In this document: piece after piece, positions 48,236-57,122 of the stretch | Position numbering within the stretch: the stretch's first letter is position 1 | Layout: every line of letters begins with the position of its first letter | NCBI GenBank assembly: GCA_028874905.1 | Contig: JAPPGZ010000092.1 | Span: 13,300 to 77,299, forward strand | Direction: 5' to 3' | From: Gemmatimonadota bacterium | GTDB lineage: Bacteria; Gemmatimonadota; Gemmatimonadetes; Longimicrobiales; Gaopeijiaceae | DNA length: 64,000 nucleotides | The notes under the pieces: model-generated | What the model saw: only the letters and a program-made list of their open reading frames with translations | The model's database searches: none | What the model was told of the DNA's origin: nothing | Translations under genes and position numbers: made by a program

Positions 48236-49828
48236 ATACCCGCCTCGATCCCGGGAACCGGACGGCTGAAGGATCTCGTCGGAGCGGAGAACGCGAGCAC
48301 GCCGCAGGTGTTCCGTGCGCGTGCGGAACAGGGCGCCGGCCGGACCTTCCTGAAGTGGGAGGACGCGACCTGGAACTACGCCGGGGCGTGGGAGGCAATC
48401 AGGCGCTGGGCGGGGTTCCTGAGGGGGCTGGGCACCGGACCGGCTCCCGGCGGCGCGCGCGTGGCCGGGTACCTGCACAACCGGCCCGAAGCGCTCTGGG
48501 CACTCCTCGGCGCCCACGCCGCCGGCTCCGTCTACGTGGCACTCAACCGCCAGCACAAGGGAGCGATCCTGGCGGACCACGTGCGCAGATCGCGCGCCGG
48601 GATCCTGGTGACCGAGGCCTCGGCGCTCGACGCTCTTCCCGACCTGGCCGACACCGCCGTCCATTCCCTCGTCGTCGTGGACCGCGCCACGACACCCGAC
48701 TGGATCGGCGGTGACGAGGCCATGCAGTCGCCCCCGTGGACGGGCCCCGATCCCGGGCCGGGCGATCCCGCGACCATCATGTTCACATCGGGCACGACCG
48801 GCCGCTCCAAGGCGGCGGTGATCCCGCACAACCAGCTCTGCCGAGGCGCCGCCAATCTCGCGGAAGCGGTCGCGATGACACCCGACGATGTCTTCCACGC
48901 GTGGCTGCCGTTCTTTCACATCGCCGGGCAACTGCACACGACGATGTGCACCGCGGTCGCCGGGGGTACGCTCGGCCTTGTCCCCCGGTTCTCGGCGTCG
49001 CGCTTCTGGACCGAGGTCCGGCGCTCCCGCGCGACCGTGATCACCGGGTTGCCTGCGATCGCGCGCATCCTCTGGGAGAAGCCGGTGACCGACGACGAAC
49101 GCGCGGCGACTTCACACCTGCGCCTGGGCATCTTCGGCCCGATGACGCCGGAGTTGCACCGTCCGCTGGAGGAGCGTCTCGGCATTCGCATCGCGGATAC
49201 CTACGGAATGACCGAGGCCGAGCCTCTTACCGTGCCTGTCCCGGGTGTCCGGCAGCCCGTCGGATCATGCGGCGTCGCCGCACCCGACTTCGAGATCCGC
49301 ATTGCGGCAGACGACGGCGCGGCCCTGCCACCCGGCGAGCCGGGCGAGATCCTGGCGCGCCCACGTCGCCCCGACGTGCTGTTCCTCGGCTACGAAGGCG
49401 ACGAGGAGGCCACCCGCGCGACCTGGCGGAACGGCTGGTTCAGGACCGGCGACCTCGCCCGCCAGTACCGGGACGGCTGGGTGTACTACGTCGACCGCCT
49501 GGCGCACTTCATTCGGCGGCGCGGCGAGAACGTGAGCGCATGGGAGCTCCAGCGCCTGATCGAGGAGCATCCTGCCGTGGCGGAGGCGTTCGTGCTGGGC
49601 GTGCCGTCGCCGATGGGCGAAGAGGACGTCAAGGCGGTCGTGGTCCCGAGCCGCGGGGCCCGGCTGGACCCCGCGGCGCTGCATGCGTGGTGCCGCGGCC
49701 ACATGGCGGCGTTCATGGTGCCGCGCTTCATCGAGGTGCGCGACGAGATGCCGCATATCTCGGTCGGCAAGGTGGACAAGGAAAGGCTGCGCGGGGTCGC
49801 CGACGGAGTCTGGGCCGCGCCTGAGTAG
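48236..49828 (+). CDS. AMP-forming acyl-CoA synthetase, CaiC-like
   Basis: An ANL-superfamily ligase of about 530 aa that activates a carboxylic acid to its CoA thioester. Motifs are FTSGTTGRSKAAVIPH, YGMTEAEPL, GWFRTGDLARQ and RRRGENVSAWELQ; the last two resemble crotonobetaine/carnitine-CoA ligase. The first standard start codon in frame is GTG 48308, but that would cut off the N terminus: residues encoded from 48236 (IPGTGRLKDLVGAENA) look like the normal beginning. A strong GGAAGGAGG (48222-48230) sits 5 bp before an ATA at 48236, so either ATA is used or an ATG has been lost or miscalled. Start is placed at 48236 on this reasoning. Confidence 0.82.
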   Translation: MPASIPGTGRLKDLVGAENASTPQVFRARAEQGAGRTFLKWEDATWNYAGAWEAIRRWAGFLRGLGTGPAPGGARVAGYLHNRPEALWALLGAHAAGSVYVALNRQHKGAILADHVRRSRAGILVTEASALDALPDLADTAVHSLVVVDRATTPDWIGGDEAMQSPPWTGPDPGPGDPATIMFTSGTTGRSKAAVIPHNQLCRGAANLAEAVAMTPDDVFHAWLPFFHIAGQLHTTMCTAVAGGTLGLVPRFSASRFWTEVRRSRATVITGLPAIARILWEKPVTDDERAATSHLRLGIFGPMTPELHRPLEERLGIRIADTYGMTEAEPLTVPVPGVRQPVGSCGVAAPDFEIRIAADDGAALPPGEPGEILARPRRPDVLFLGYEGDEEATRATWRNGWFRTGDLARQYRDGWVYYVDRLAHFIRRRGENVSAWELQRLIEEHPAVAEAFVLGVPSPMGEEDVKAVVVPSRGARLDPAALHAWCRGHMAAFMVPRFIEVRDEMPHISVGKVDKERLRGVADGVWAAPE

Positions 49829-49835
49829 CCCCCGA

Positions 49836-50855
49836 CTACCGCCCCGGAAACCGGCGCCGAAGCGCGTCCCGCCGCCGCCGGTAGCTCGCGTGCCGCTGAC
49901 CCGCCGCCCCGCCTGCCGGCTGCCTGCTCCGATCGCCTGCGTTCTCCGCGAACGCGGCCAGGTGCACCACTGTTTCACCCGCCACCAGTCCCCCCGCCAC
50001 CAGACCCTCGCCGACGACGCCCACGTCCCGCCCCAGGCCGACTCCAGCATGCTCGTCGAAAGCGCCGGCAACGATGCGGTCGAGGAACGCCCGTGCATCA
50101 GCCGCGGACGCGCGCGACCCCCGTTGCTCCCGCCCCACCGCATCGATCGCGTAGCTGCGCACCAGCTTGGGCAGAAACGCCGCGAATGTACCAGATCGGT
50201 CGAACAGGTCCAGACCATAGCGCCGCCCCCGCACCACGAACACCGCGCCCACCTGCTCGTCCCCGGCCTCCACGCCCGCCACGTAGTCATCGAGCTCCTC
50301 GCGGTGCCGGTCGAACATCGCGCTCATCGCCTCGGTGGGGGACGGCGCGTCCAGCCGCTCGGCTTCCTCGGCGATCAAGTCCCACACCTGCCCCTGGTCG
50401 GAGCGCGGGCTGCCGTGAGCGCGCCGCGAATGCTGCACGCTCGCAACCTTCTCCGCCCGCCCGCGCACGTTCTGCATCCGGTCGGTCACCCCGAAATCCC
50501 GCTTGCTGTACGACCAGCGCCCCGCCTCGACGCACGACACCGGGATCACGGTCGTCTTCCGGGCCGCAAGCAGCATCGTCAGGTTGGCGACGCGGTTCTG
50601 CTTGGCCCCCATCAGCTCCTCGCCGTCGACGATGAGGACGGGCTTGTCGGCACGGTTCTCCACCGTGAGTTCGGGCACGCTGCCACCCTCCGACACCTCG
50701 CGGATGGAGACGAGATCCTTCCGCAGCCCGTCCTCCAGCAGGAGGTACGACAGGGAGCTGGATCGATCCGACGCCAGCGGAAACACGGTAAGCCCGCCGT
50801 GGTTCATCGGATCCGCGAGCGTCAGGCCGGAAAGCGTGGTCTTGACGAGGTCCAT
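49836..50855 (-). CDS. ARPP-1 (DUF6569)-like domain protein
   Basis: A 339-aa protein whose first ~250 residues match, by eye, the ARPP-1/DUF6569 family: MNHGGLTVFPL, then PVLIVDGEELMGAKQNRVAN and VIPVSCVEAGRWSY. The family name reflects an association with conflict-related and rhodanese/phosphatase proteins; its biochemistry is not known to me. The C terminus is Arg/Gly-rich and low in complexity. GGAGAG 4 bp before ATG 50855 sets the start. It is divergent from a MerR-type regulator across a 106-bp spacer full of CAGTA repeats, so its expression is probably switched. Confidence 0.75.
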   Translation of the reverse strand: MDLVKTTLSGLTLADPMNHGGLTVFPLASDRSSSLSYLLLEDGLRKDLVSIREVSEGGSVPELTVENRADKPVLIVDGEELMGAKQNRVANLTMLLAARKTTVIPVSCVEAGRWSYSKRDFGVTDRMQNVRGRAEKVASVQHSRRAHGSPRSDQGQVWDLIAEEAERLDAPSPTEAMSAMFDRHREELDDYVAGVEAGDEQVGAVFVVRGRRYGLDLFDRSGTFAAFLPKLVRSYAIDAVGREQRGSRASAADARAFLDRIVAGAFDEHAGVGLGRDVGVVGEGLVAGGLVAGETVVHLAAFAENAGDRSRQPAGGAAGQRHASYRRRRDALRRRFPGR

Positions 50856-50870
50856 GGGTCTCTCCTTATG

Positions 50871-50928
50871 TTGGCAGTATTGACCAGTCACTTGACAGTA
50901 ACCGGAAATCGTCAGTATGTCAACAGTA
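50871..50928. promoter_or_regulatory. CAGTA/TTGACA repeat operator between ARPP-1 and merR genes
   Basis: CAGTA occurs at 50875, 50896, 50913 and 50924, spacings of 21, 17 and 11 bp. The first two are within TTGGCAGTA (50871-50879) and TTGACAGTA (50892-50900), an almost exact repeat at 21 bp. TGTCAAC at 50918-50924 is an inverse of the TTGACA core. TTGACA (50892) could be the -35 box for merR. The array is ideally placed for control of both genes by the adjacent MerR-type protein. Confidence 0.6.
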
Positions 50929-50961
50929 GACACCAGCGAATAACAGAAGGGAAGCCCGGAG

Positions 50962-51780
50962 ATGCCCAGCTACACCGCCAGAGAGCTGGAGCGCGAGACG
51001 GGCGTCGACCGCCGGACGATCGCCTACTACGTGCAGGAGGGCCTTCTGCCGAAGGTCGGGCGCCGCGGCCGTCGCACCCGCTACCCGAAGCTCTTCCGCG
51101 ACCGCCTCCTCTTCATCCAGCGCGTAAGGGAGGCCGAGGAAGAGGGCCACGTGTCCGCCGTGTCGCTCAAGGACATCCGCAAGGTGTTCGAGCGTGTGCC
51201 GCCAGCCCTGATCGCGGGCGTCGCGGACGGCCGGATCGCGGTGACGCCGGACCTGGTGTCGGAGCCGTCGACGGCGTTCCGAACGCCGGGCATGAGGCGG
51301 GCGATGCTGAGGGAGAGATGGGAAGGGGAGGAGATTGCGATGTCCCCGATGCGGGCGCCGCCGTCACCCGCCGCCCCGCGTTACTCGCCCGGGGCGCCTG
51401 CGGAAGAGGAGGATTGGGGGGAGGACGACGCGGAACCGAGCGAGGGGGACGTGGTCGCGCATGATGAAAGGCCGCGCGCCGCGGAGCCCGGGCCGTATGC
51501 GCTGCAGCGGGAGGTGGATGTGCCGCCGGTGTACTCACGGTTGCCGGAGCGGCGTGACGGCGGCAATGCGGGGGAACTGGCCCTCGGCAAGGCACTGCGA
51601 CGACTCGAGCGGGTAGCGCGTCGCCGGAACGAGGAGTCGCCCCGGTCGCGCGACACCTGGACGCGGATCGATGTCTCGCCGAACCTGGTGCTCTCCGCAC
51701 GGGGAGTCGGGGAGGACGACGTAGCCCTCGTGGAGCGGGTGCGGCGGGCGATGCGGCGGGTAATCAGACCGGGGCGTTGA
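50962..51780 (+). CDS. MerR-family transcriptional regulator with novel C-terminal domain
   Basis: A 272-aa regulator. Residues 1-75 form a MerR-type winged helix (YTARELERETGVDRRTIAYY, LLPKVGRRGRRTRYP). Residues ~80-105 (VSLKDIRKVFERVPP) may be the dimer helix. Residues ~120-190 are acidic/proline-rich and probably disordered. A conserved-looking C-terminal module (~205-272: LALGKALRRLERVARR, then WTRIDVSPNLVLSARG) is not one I recognise. No metal-binding Cys cluster is present. AAGGGAAG precedes the ATG. It is divergent from the ARPP-1 gene, and its 3' end overlaps the MBL-fold gene by 17 bp tail to tail. Confidence 0.85.
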   Translation: MPSYTARELERETGVDRRTIAYYVQEGLLPKVGRRGRRTRYPKLFRDRLLFIQRVREAEEEGHVSAVSLKDIRKVFERVPPALIAGVADGRIAVTPDLVSEPSTAFRTPGMRRAMLRERWEGEEIAMSPMRAPPSPAAPRYSPGAPAEEEDWGEDDAEPSEGDVVAHDERPRAAEPGPYALQREVDVPPVYSRLPERRDGGNAGELALGKALRRLERVARRRNEESPRSRDTWTRIDVSPNLVLSARGVGEDDVALVERVRRAMRRVIRPGR

Positions 51781-52765
51781 GGGTGGACGGCGAACCCGTG
51801 TCCAGTTCGCTCATCCAGGCCTGCATGGCACGCTGGTAGAAGCTGGGGTTGAAAACGTACCATTCGCCCAGCGATGCGGGAACCTCAAAGGCTTCGGCCG
51901 CCTCATCCGGCCCCATGCCGCGGCGCCAGGCAGCTCGCGCGGCTTCCTCGACCAGGTCGATAAGTGCCACGTAGCCGGTCATCGCGGCGTCGTCGGTCAA
52001 CGGGCCGTGGCCGGGCACGTAGGTGCTCGCGGGCATCGCCTGCAGGGCGCGCACCGTGCGAGAGAGCTGCGACGGGACTGCGTGCGTGTAGTTCGGGAAC
52101 ATGGCGTTCCAGACCAGGTCGCCGCACCACACAGGCCCCTCGCCGCCGTCCACCTCGATCGTGACGTCGCTTGCCGTATGCCCCCGCCGCGGAACCACCG
52201 CCACCATGCGGTCCCCCAGGTCGACATTGAGCGGTCCGTCCTCCGAGAGCACCGTCACGTCGGCCCACGGTGGGAGGATGGCGTCTCCGCGCGACTCTTG
52301 CACCAGCTCCTGCGTCGCCCGAGTGGCTCGCAGCGCGGGCGCCCGTCCGTTGTCCCGGACGAAGCCCGCGGGCCCGGCGGAGTGATCACCGTGAAAGTGG
52401 GACACCACGACGTGGTCCGGCCAGCGCCCGGTGAGATCGCGGGCCTGCTCGGCGACCCACTTCGCGCCCTCGGGGGTGTTGAATGCCTCGTACACGAGCG
52501 TGCCCGACGACCCGCCGACGATGCCTCCGTTGCAGGTGGTGGTAAAGTCGCCTTCCAGGGGCGTCGAGATGATCGCGTACATGTTTGCACCGACCTCCTC
52601 GATCCGGGCGAACGGGGTCTGGGCCACCACGCGCCCACCGATCGCGGCGCGCCATCTGCGGAGGGCCGCCGGCCCGAGAATCGGGGCGATTGCAGCCAGA
52701 TAGGCACCGCAGCTCGCCGATGCCGACAGGAACTTGCGACGGGTACAGTGGTCGGAATGGATCAT
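51764..52765 (-). CDS. Tat-exported metallo-beta-lactamase-fold hydrolase
   Basis: A 333-aa MBL-fold protein. A twin-arginine-like leader (CTRRKFLSASASCGA) predicts export. The metal motif is SHFHGDHSAG, with later ligands in PRRGHTASD, WCGDLVWN and YVPGHGPLT. The family includes lactonases, lactamases and quinoprotein-relay-like SoxH proteins; the substrate is open. ATG 52765 is chosen from the leader; a GTG 13 codons upstream is possible. Confidence 0.9.
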   Translation of the reverse strand: MIHSDHCTRRKFLSASASCGAYLAAIAPILGPAALRRWRAAIGGRVVAQTPFARIEEVGANMYAIISTPLEGDFTTTCNGGIVGGSSGTLVYEAFNTPEGAKWVAEQARDLTGRWPDHVVVSHFHGDHSAGPAGFVRDNGRAPALRATRATQELVQESRGDAILPPWADVTVLSEDGPLNVDLGDRMVAVVPRRGHTASDVTIEVDGGEGPVWCGDLVWNAMFPNYTHAVPSQLSRTVRALQAMPASTYVPGHGPLTDDAAMTGYVALIDLVEEAARAAWRRGMGPDEAAEAFEVPASLGEWYVFNPSFYQRAMQAWMSELDTGSPSTLNAPV

Positions 52766-52863
52766 CGGGTCACTTTCCCGTAGTCTGGATGGCTCAATGG
52801 ACACCCCGCACTATGATGCGTCGCGGCCCCACGGGGAAGAGGGCGGCCTCCTGATCGCCGGCA

Positions 52864-55800
52864 TCACTTCGGCGGCCGTGGCCGTTCCATCCTCAGGGTC
52901 ACGCCGCCGCGGAACCGCGACCCGCTCCTCTCCACCTCGTGATTCCCGTCGTACAGGTAGTCCAGGATCGCCTGGTCCCACGAAAGGCCCGCCTTCGCCA
53001 CCAGTTCCATCCAGGGCCCGTAGGCGGTCTCGTCGGGCGCCTCGGTGACGCCGTTCCAGATCGTGATCCGGGGATTGAAGCCGCCGCCTCCACCCCCGCC
53101 GCGTGACCCCTTCAGCGGCATCTCGATCAGCACGCTGTCGGTCATGGGCAGGCGGAAGACCTCGGGGTCGAAGTCGGCCCCGTAGCGGCGGTAACGGTCG
53201 TAGGTGCGCTGGTTCATCTCGAAGACATCTCGGTTCGAGTTGATCCCTGCAGTGATGTAGTCCCGGATCTTGAACGCGGCGTCCTTGTGGCGCGGGAAGT
53301 CGGGGTCGTCGATGTACCCGAACCCCGGCATGAACCATCCCTTGTTGAATCCCCAGTTGCGTTCCGTCACGCGGCCGCGGCGCACCAGGCCGGTGTACTC
53401 GGAGAACAGCTGCACGACCTGATGGCTGGGATAGCCGTGCGGGTTGAGGAAGATGTCGGGCAGCCAGCGTTCCCAGAGCTGGCCGCGCACCTTCGATTCG
53501 GGGTAGATGGGGAAGTTCTGGCCGCCGCCGGAGGTGACGTCCATCCCCAGTGACGCGAGGTAGCCCGCGTGCAGGATGTAGTCGGGCGTGATCCGGTACA
53601 GGTCGTAGGCGAGCTGGGCGCCGTCGGGGTTGGTGAAGGGGTGGATGACCACGTTGACCTTGTCCAGCCGGGCCCGCTGCTCCGGATCGGTGAGCAGCAA
53701 TTCGGCATGACGGAGGACGTGGCTTGTGGACGAGACCTCGTTGGCGTGTTGCCGGGCCGAATAGATGACGGTGGGCTTGAACGTGGTGGCCTTGGCGCGC
53801 GACCAGTGCGTGGCTGCGATCGGCGGCATCAGATCCATCGCCCAGGTCGTCCTGCCCAGGTAGCTCTCGCCGACCCGGTACATGGTGGCCTCGTCGAAGG
53901 CATGGCTCAGCTTGGCCGTCATCTGGTGACCCTCGGGAGGTGGGATGGGGGTGTCCCACTGGACGATGCGCTCGCCGTCGTAGCTCCAGCTCTCCGGGAG
54001 GAGGTCGGTCCACACCGGCAGCGGGGCCGGGGCGCCGTTGCCCGGCAGGGTCGCCGTGACGCGCGCCGAGTCGTTCTGCTCGTGGGTCCACTCGGCCCAC
54101 ACGCCGATTTCGCCGACGTCGTCCCACGCGAGAGCGTCGACGTACATGCCGGCGTCGCGCAGCGCGCCCAGGTTGGCGAGCGTGGCCGCGACCTGTTCGG
54201 CCGAGATCATGCGGGCGTCGACCTGCTCGCCCCTGGCCTGAACGAGCAGCGCGTCGCGCTCGTCCGCCTCGGAGTCGACGCGCACCCGGAGGTCGAGGCG
54301 GGGAAGGGCGGGGGCCCCTGCCGCGATCACTGCTCGGCGCAGACTCGGGCGCTCCATCGTGATCTTCGGTATGTCGAGCCGCCGCTCGCCCGCGCGCCCG
54401 TCGCGCGTCTCGTAGCGCACGATCACGGCGGGCCGGTTTGTGGCGAATCCGGTGAAGGTGATTCGGCCGGCCCCGGACGCGCCGTCTCCCTTCGGGCGCA
54501 TGACGGGGATGATGCGGCCCGGATAGGTCAGGTCCTGGCCGCGCGCGTTGCGGCCGAGCAGGTGGAAGAACTCGATCGTGCCGAAGTAGACCTCCTCGTG
54601 CAGCGCGTCCATCGTCGAGATGATCTCGTTATCGACGCCCAGGCGGTAGTCGGGCTCGCTGAGCTCGAGTTCGACGTTCAGCGTGCCGAAGAAGGGGGCG
54701 TCCGCGCCGCCGCCGCGCGGGTTCCCGTCGTGACGGTCCATCACATAGTCGTAGACGGCGGGCAGCGTGCGTTCCTGGTAGCGGTCCCAGATCCACTCGG
54801 GGTCGGTGACGATGCGTCCGTGCGCGAGGGTGTCCCCGTTGGCTATTGCGGTGACCCAGCCGGTCGTGACGCGAACGTGTTCATAGTCGCGGAAGCGGTC
54901 GAAGTAGGGACGCAGCACCCAGACGGGGTCGAAGGTGTCCTCGACGATGGTGCTTCCGTCCGGCGCGGTGGCCCGAACCCGGTAGACGGGCCCGCTGTCC
55001 ACCATTTCGAACCGGATCCGATCGACGGGGAGCTCCAGGTCTTCAGCCAGGACCTCGTCGACGGGGAAGATCTCGTGCAACCACCGGAGCGGGGTGTGAA
55101 TCGCCTGCTGCGGCCAGTCGACCGGCGGGTCGTTCCTGAGGAACTCGATCACGATCTCGCCGATCTCCTGCTCGGTGAGCAGGGGGGCAATCCGCTCCGT
55201 AAGCCAGAAGAAGCCCTGCTTGAAGGCGGACAGCACCTCCACCGTGCTCGCGTCGGGGTCCGCGCCGGCTGCGGTCAGACGGCTCCGGGCCTCGGCTTCC
55301 AGCGCCCGGCGGACCTCGGGGGGCTCGGAGAGGCGGGCGTGCAGCTGAATCGCCTGCGTCCGACGGACTCCGGGCACCACCTGGTTCTCGAAAACCGTCC
55401 AGAAACGGTCCACTTCGGAGGGCACCGTGAAGGTCTCGTCGAAGATCGTGTCGGCGTGCTGCACGTCGCGGTCGTCGACCGTGACGGATATCTCGTCGGC
55501 ACCCAGCGCGGCGGCCCTGTCGCGCACGAAGTCGGCGAGCCCGTTGGCGGGTTTCTCGATTGATATCATGATGTCCGCGGCCGTGATATCATCGTCCGCC
55601 AGCCCGGCCACGATCCGATCGAGCTTGTAGAGCCCGATCGCGGCCTGTCCCGCCGGGGTTTGGCCCGAGAGCGTGCCCCAGAGCTCATACTCGATGTCGT
55701 CGAACGTCGGCGTGTCGTCGCCGCGAACGCTGACGTTGGGGAAGACCTCGGCGAGGCGGCCGGTGGCCAGCGTCGCGCCGTCCTGGTCCGCGCCGGTGAC

Positions 55801-57078
55801 GACCACGGCGGACTTGCTGCCGAACGCGTCCGGCACGAGCTCGATGAGGCCCTGGCCGGGGCCGAGGTCGGTAGTCGAGATCCTGCCGGAGTCCGCCAGC
55901 TCGTCGATGAACGGGTGGTCGCTGCCCACCAGCACGGCCGTGGGCTCGCTGGCCGGGGACTCGATTTCGTCGAGGCGGCGGACCAGCGGCACGGTCAGCC
56001 CGGTGGCCTCGAGGCCCATGCGGGCGGTGAGATCGGCCACGCCCTCGGCGCCGTTGCCGGGCACGACGACCACGCCGATGCCGCTCGGGATGTCGCTTCC
56101 CGTGAGGAACCCGTCCGTCGTGTACACGTTGGAGAGGTCGAGATCGCTGCTGGCGCCACCGGGTCGCGCGGAGCCACCGCCCGATGGCCCGGGTTCGGCC
56201 AGCGTCGGGAGGATGACCTGGCGGCCACCCGCGCCGACGGTGAGCGACGGCAGGCCGGGGAAGCGCAGGTCGGCCGAATCGGGCCCGACAGCGTTGTCAC
56301 CCAGGCGTTCCCAGGCGAGGAACTGCAGTTGGTCGAGCGCGTCGGTGGCGCGGGCGGGGTCGGGGCCGGATTCGAAGCCCAGGCCGGCGACGAGATGGAC
56401 GCCGCGTGCGGACGTATCGAGCGTGACGCGCGAGAAGTGGAGTGTGGCGGCGGATGCCGTGGTGTCGCCCGCGTTCAGCCAGGTGGACAGTTCGTCGCTG
56501 ACGTCGGTGAGCGAGGGGCTCGACAGGGTGCTGACGTGTGGCAGAGCGCCGGCGAGGAGGCGTGCCGCGCCGAGGAGGGCATCCTCGTCGCCACCCAGGA
56601 CCGCCAGCCAGCGGTCGCCGGAGGGGGACGTGTGGGTGGCGACGGTGGGGGAGTATTCAGCGGGGGTCGCCGAGGCGTCCGCGCCGAAGTCCGCGACGGA
56701 AAGCCCGGCCGCCTCGACGGCGCGGTGGCCGATCAGGATGCCGACCTGGCCGGGCCGGGGGCCACGCGGGAGGGGGAGGTCGAGGGCCATCGTCTCGAAT
56801 CCCAGCCGCGCGGTGATCTCGGCGGCGGCGGCCCGCTCGGCATCGGTGGGGTCGGGCGCGAGGACCAGCGCAGCGCCGAGGCGGTCCGGCACGCCGTCTC
56901 CGTTCTCGTCAAGCAGGAGGTGTCCGATATCGAACAGCGTAGCCAGGTGGAAGGGGGGTGGGGCGGGGGGTTGCTGGGCGGTGGCGGGGGGTGGGGGGAG
57001 CAGCGTGGCTACGGTGACCACAGTGGTCAGCATGACGCTTCGGACATGGGAGTCGGCGGTGGAGAGGATGCGTTTCAT
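52864..57078 (-). CDS. Exported giant M14-family metallocarboxypeptidase
   Basis: A 1404-aa exported protein. The signal peptide (residues ~1-36) ends ATAQQ. The zinc carboxypeptidase domain is C-terminal: H1111-ANE-E1114 in SARQHANEVSS, NPDG in HPFTNPDGAQL and H1214 in LNPHGYPSHQ. About 1000 residues precede it, with two similar-looking halves near 80-190 and 350-450 (GILIGHRAVEA versus AVLVGSDHPFID), suggesting repeated alpha/beta domains of unknown role. A Gly run (GGGGGGG) lies near 1327. It is 40 bp downstream of the penicillin acylase gene with a 16-bp tandem repeat between. Confidence 0.88.
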   Translation of the reverse strand: MKRILSTADSHVRSVMLTTVVTVATLLPPPPATAQQPPAPPPFHLATLFDIGHLLLDENGDGVPDRLGAALVLAPDPTDAERAAAAEITARLGFETMALDLPLPRGPRPGQVGILIGHRAVEAAGLSVADFGADASATPAEYSPTVATHTSPSGDRWLAVLGGDEDALLGAARLLAGALPHVSTLSSPSLTDVSDELSTWLNAGDTTASAATLHFSRVTLDTSARGVHLVAGLGFESGPDPARATDALDQLQFLAWERLGDNAVGPDSADLRFPGLPSLTVGAGGRQVILPTLAEPGPSGGGSARPGGASSDLDLSNVYTTDGFLTGSDIPSGIGVVVVPGNGAEGVADLTARMGLEATGLTVPLVRRLDEIESPASEPTAVLVGSDHPFIDELADSGRISTTDLGPGQGLIELVPDAFGSKSAVVVTGADQDGATLATGRLAEVFPNVSVRGDDTPTFDDIEYELWGTLSGQTPAGQAAIGLYKLDRIVAGLADDDITAADIMISIEKPANGLADFVRDRAAALGADEISVTVDDRDVQHADTIFDETFTVPSEVDRFWTVFENQVVPGVRRTQAIQLHARLSEPPEVRRALEAEARSRLTAAGADPDASTVEVLSAFKQGFFWLTERIAPLLTEQEIGEIVIEFLRNDPPVDWPQQAIHTPLRWLHEIFPVDEVLAEDLELPVDRIRFEMVDSGPVYRVRATAPDGSTIVEDTFDPVWVLRPYFDRFRDYEHVRVTTGWVTAIANGDTLAHGRIVTDPEWIWDRYQERTLPAVYDYVMDRHDGNPRGGGADAPFFGTLNVELELSEPDYRLGVDNEIISTMDALHEEVYFGTIEFFHLLGRNARGQDLTYPGRIIPVMRPKGDGASGAGRITFTGFATNRPAVIVRYETRDGRAGERRLDIPKITMERPSLRRAVIAAGAPALPRLDLRVRVDSEADERDALLVQARGEQVDARMISAEQVAATLANLGALRDAGMYVDALAWDDVGEIGVWAEWTHEQNDSARVTATLPGNGAPAPLPVWTDLLPESWSYDGERIVQWDTPIPPPEGHQMTAKLSHAFDEATMYRVGESYLGRTTWAMDLMPPIAATHWSRAKATTFKPTVIYSARQHANEVSSTSHVLRHAELLLTDPEQRARLDKVNVVIHPFTNPDGAQLAYDLYRITPDYILHAGYLASLGMDVTSGGGQNFPIYPESKVRGQLWERWLPDIFLNPHGYPSHQVVQLFSEYTGLVRRGRVTERNWGFNKGWFMPGFGYIDDPDFPRHKDAAFKIRDYITAGINSNRDVFEMNQRTYDRYRRYGADFDPEVFRLPMTDSVLIEMPLKGSRGGGGGGGFNPRITIWNGVTEAPDETAYGPWMELVAKAGLSWDQAILDYLYDGNHEVERSGSRFRGGVTLRMERPRPPK

Positions 57079-57084
57079 CGGGCG

Positions 57085-57122
57085 GTGTCCGTTTTTGTCA
57101 CTGATGTGTCCGTTTTTGTCAA
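57085..57122 (-). promoter_or_regulatory. 16-bp tandem repeat before the M14 gene
   Basis: GTGTCCGTTTTTGTCA occurs perfectly at 57085-57100 and at 57106-57121 (read on the plus strand), a 21-bp period. On the coding strand each unit reads TGACAAAAACGGACAC, ending about 7 bp before the M14 start codon, and the outer copy is extended to TTGACA (a possible -35 box). The array covers the place where an operon-internal promoter and ribosome site would be. Operator function is inferred. Confidence 0.55.
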
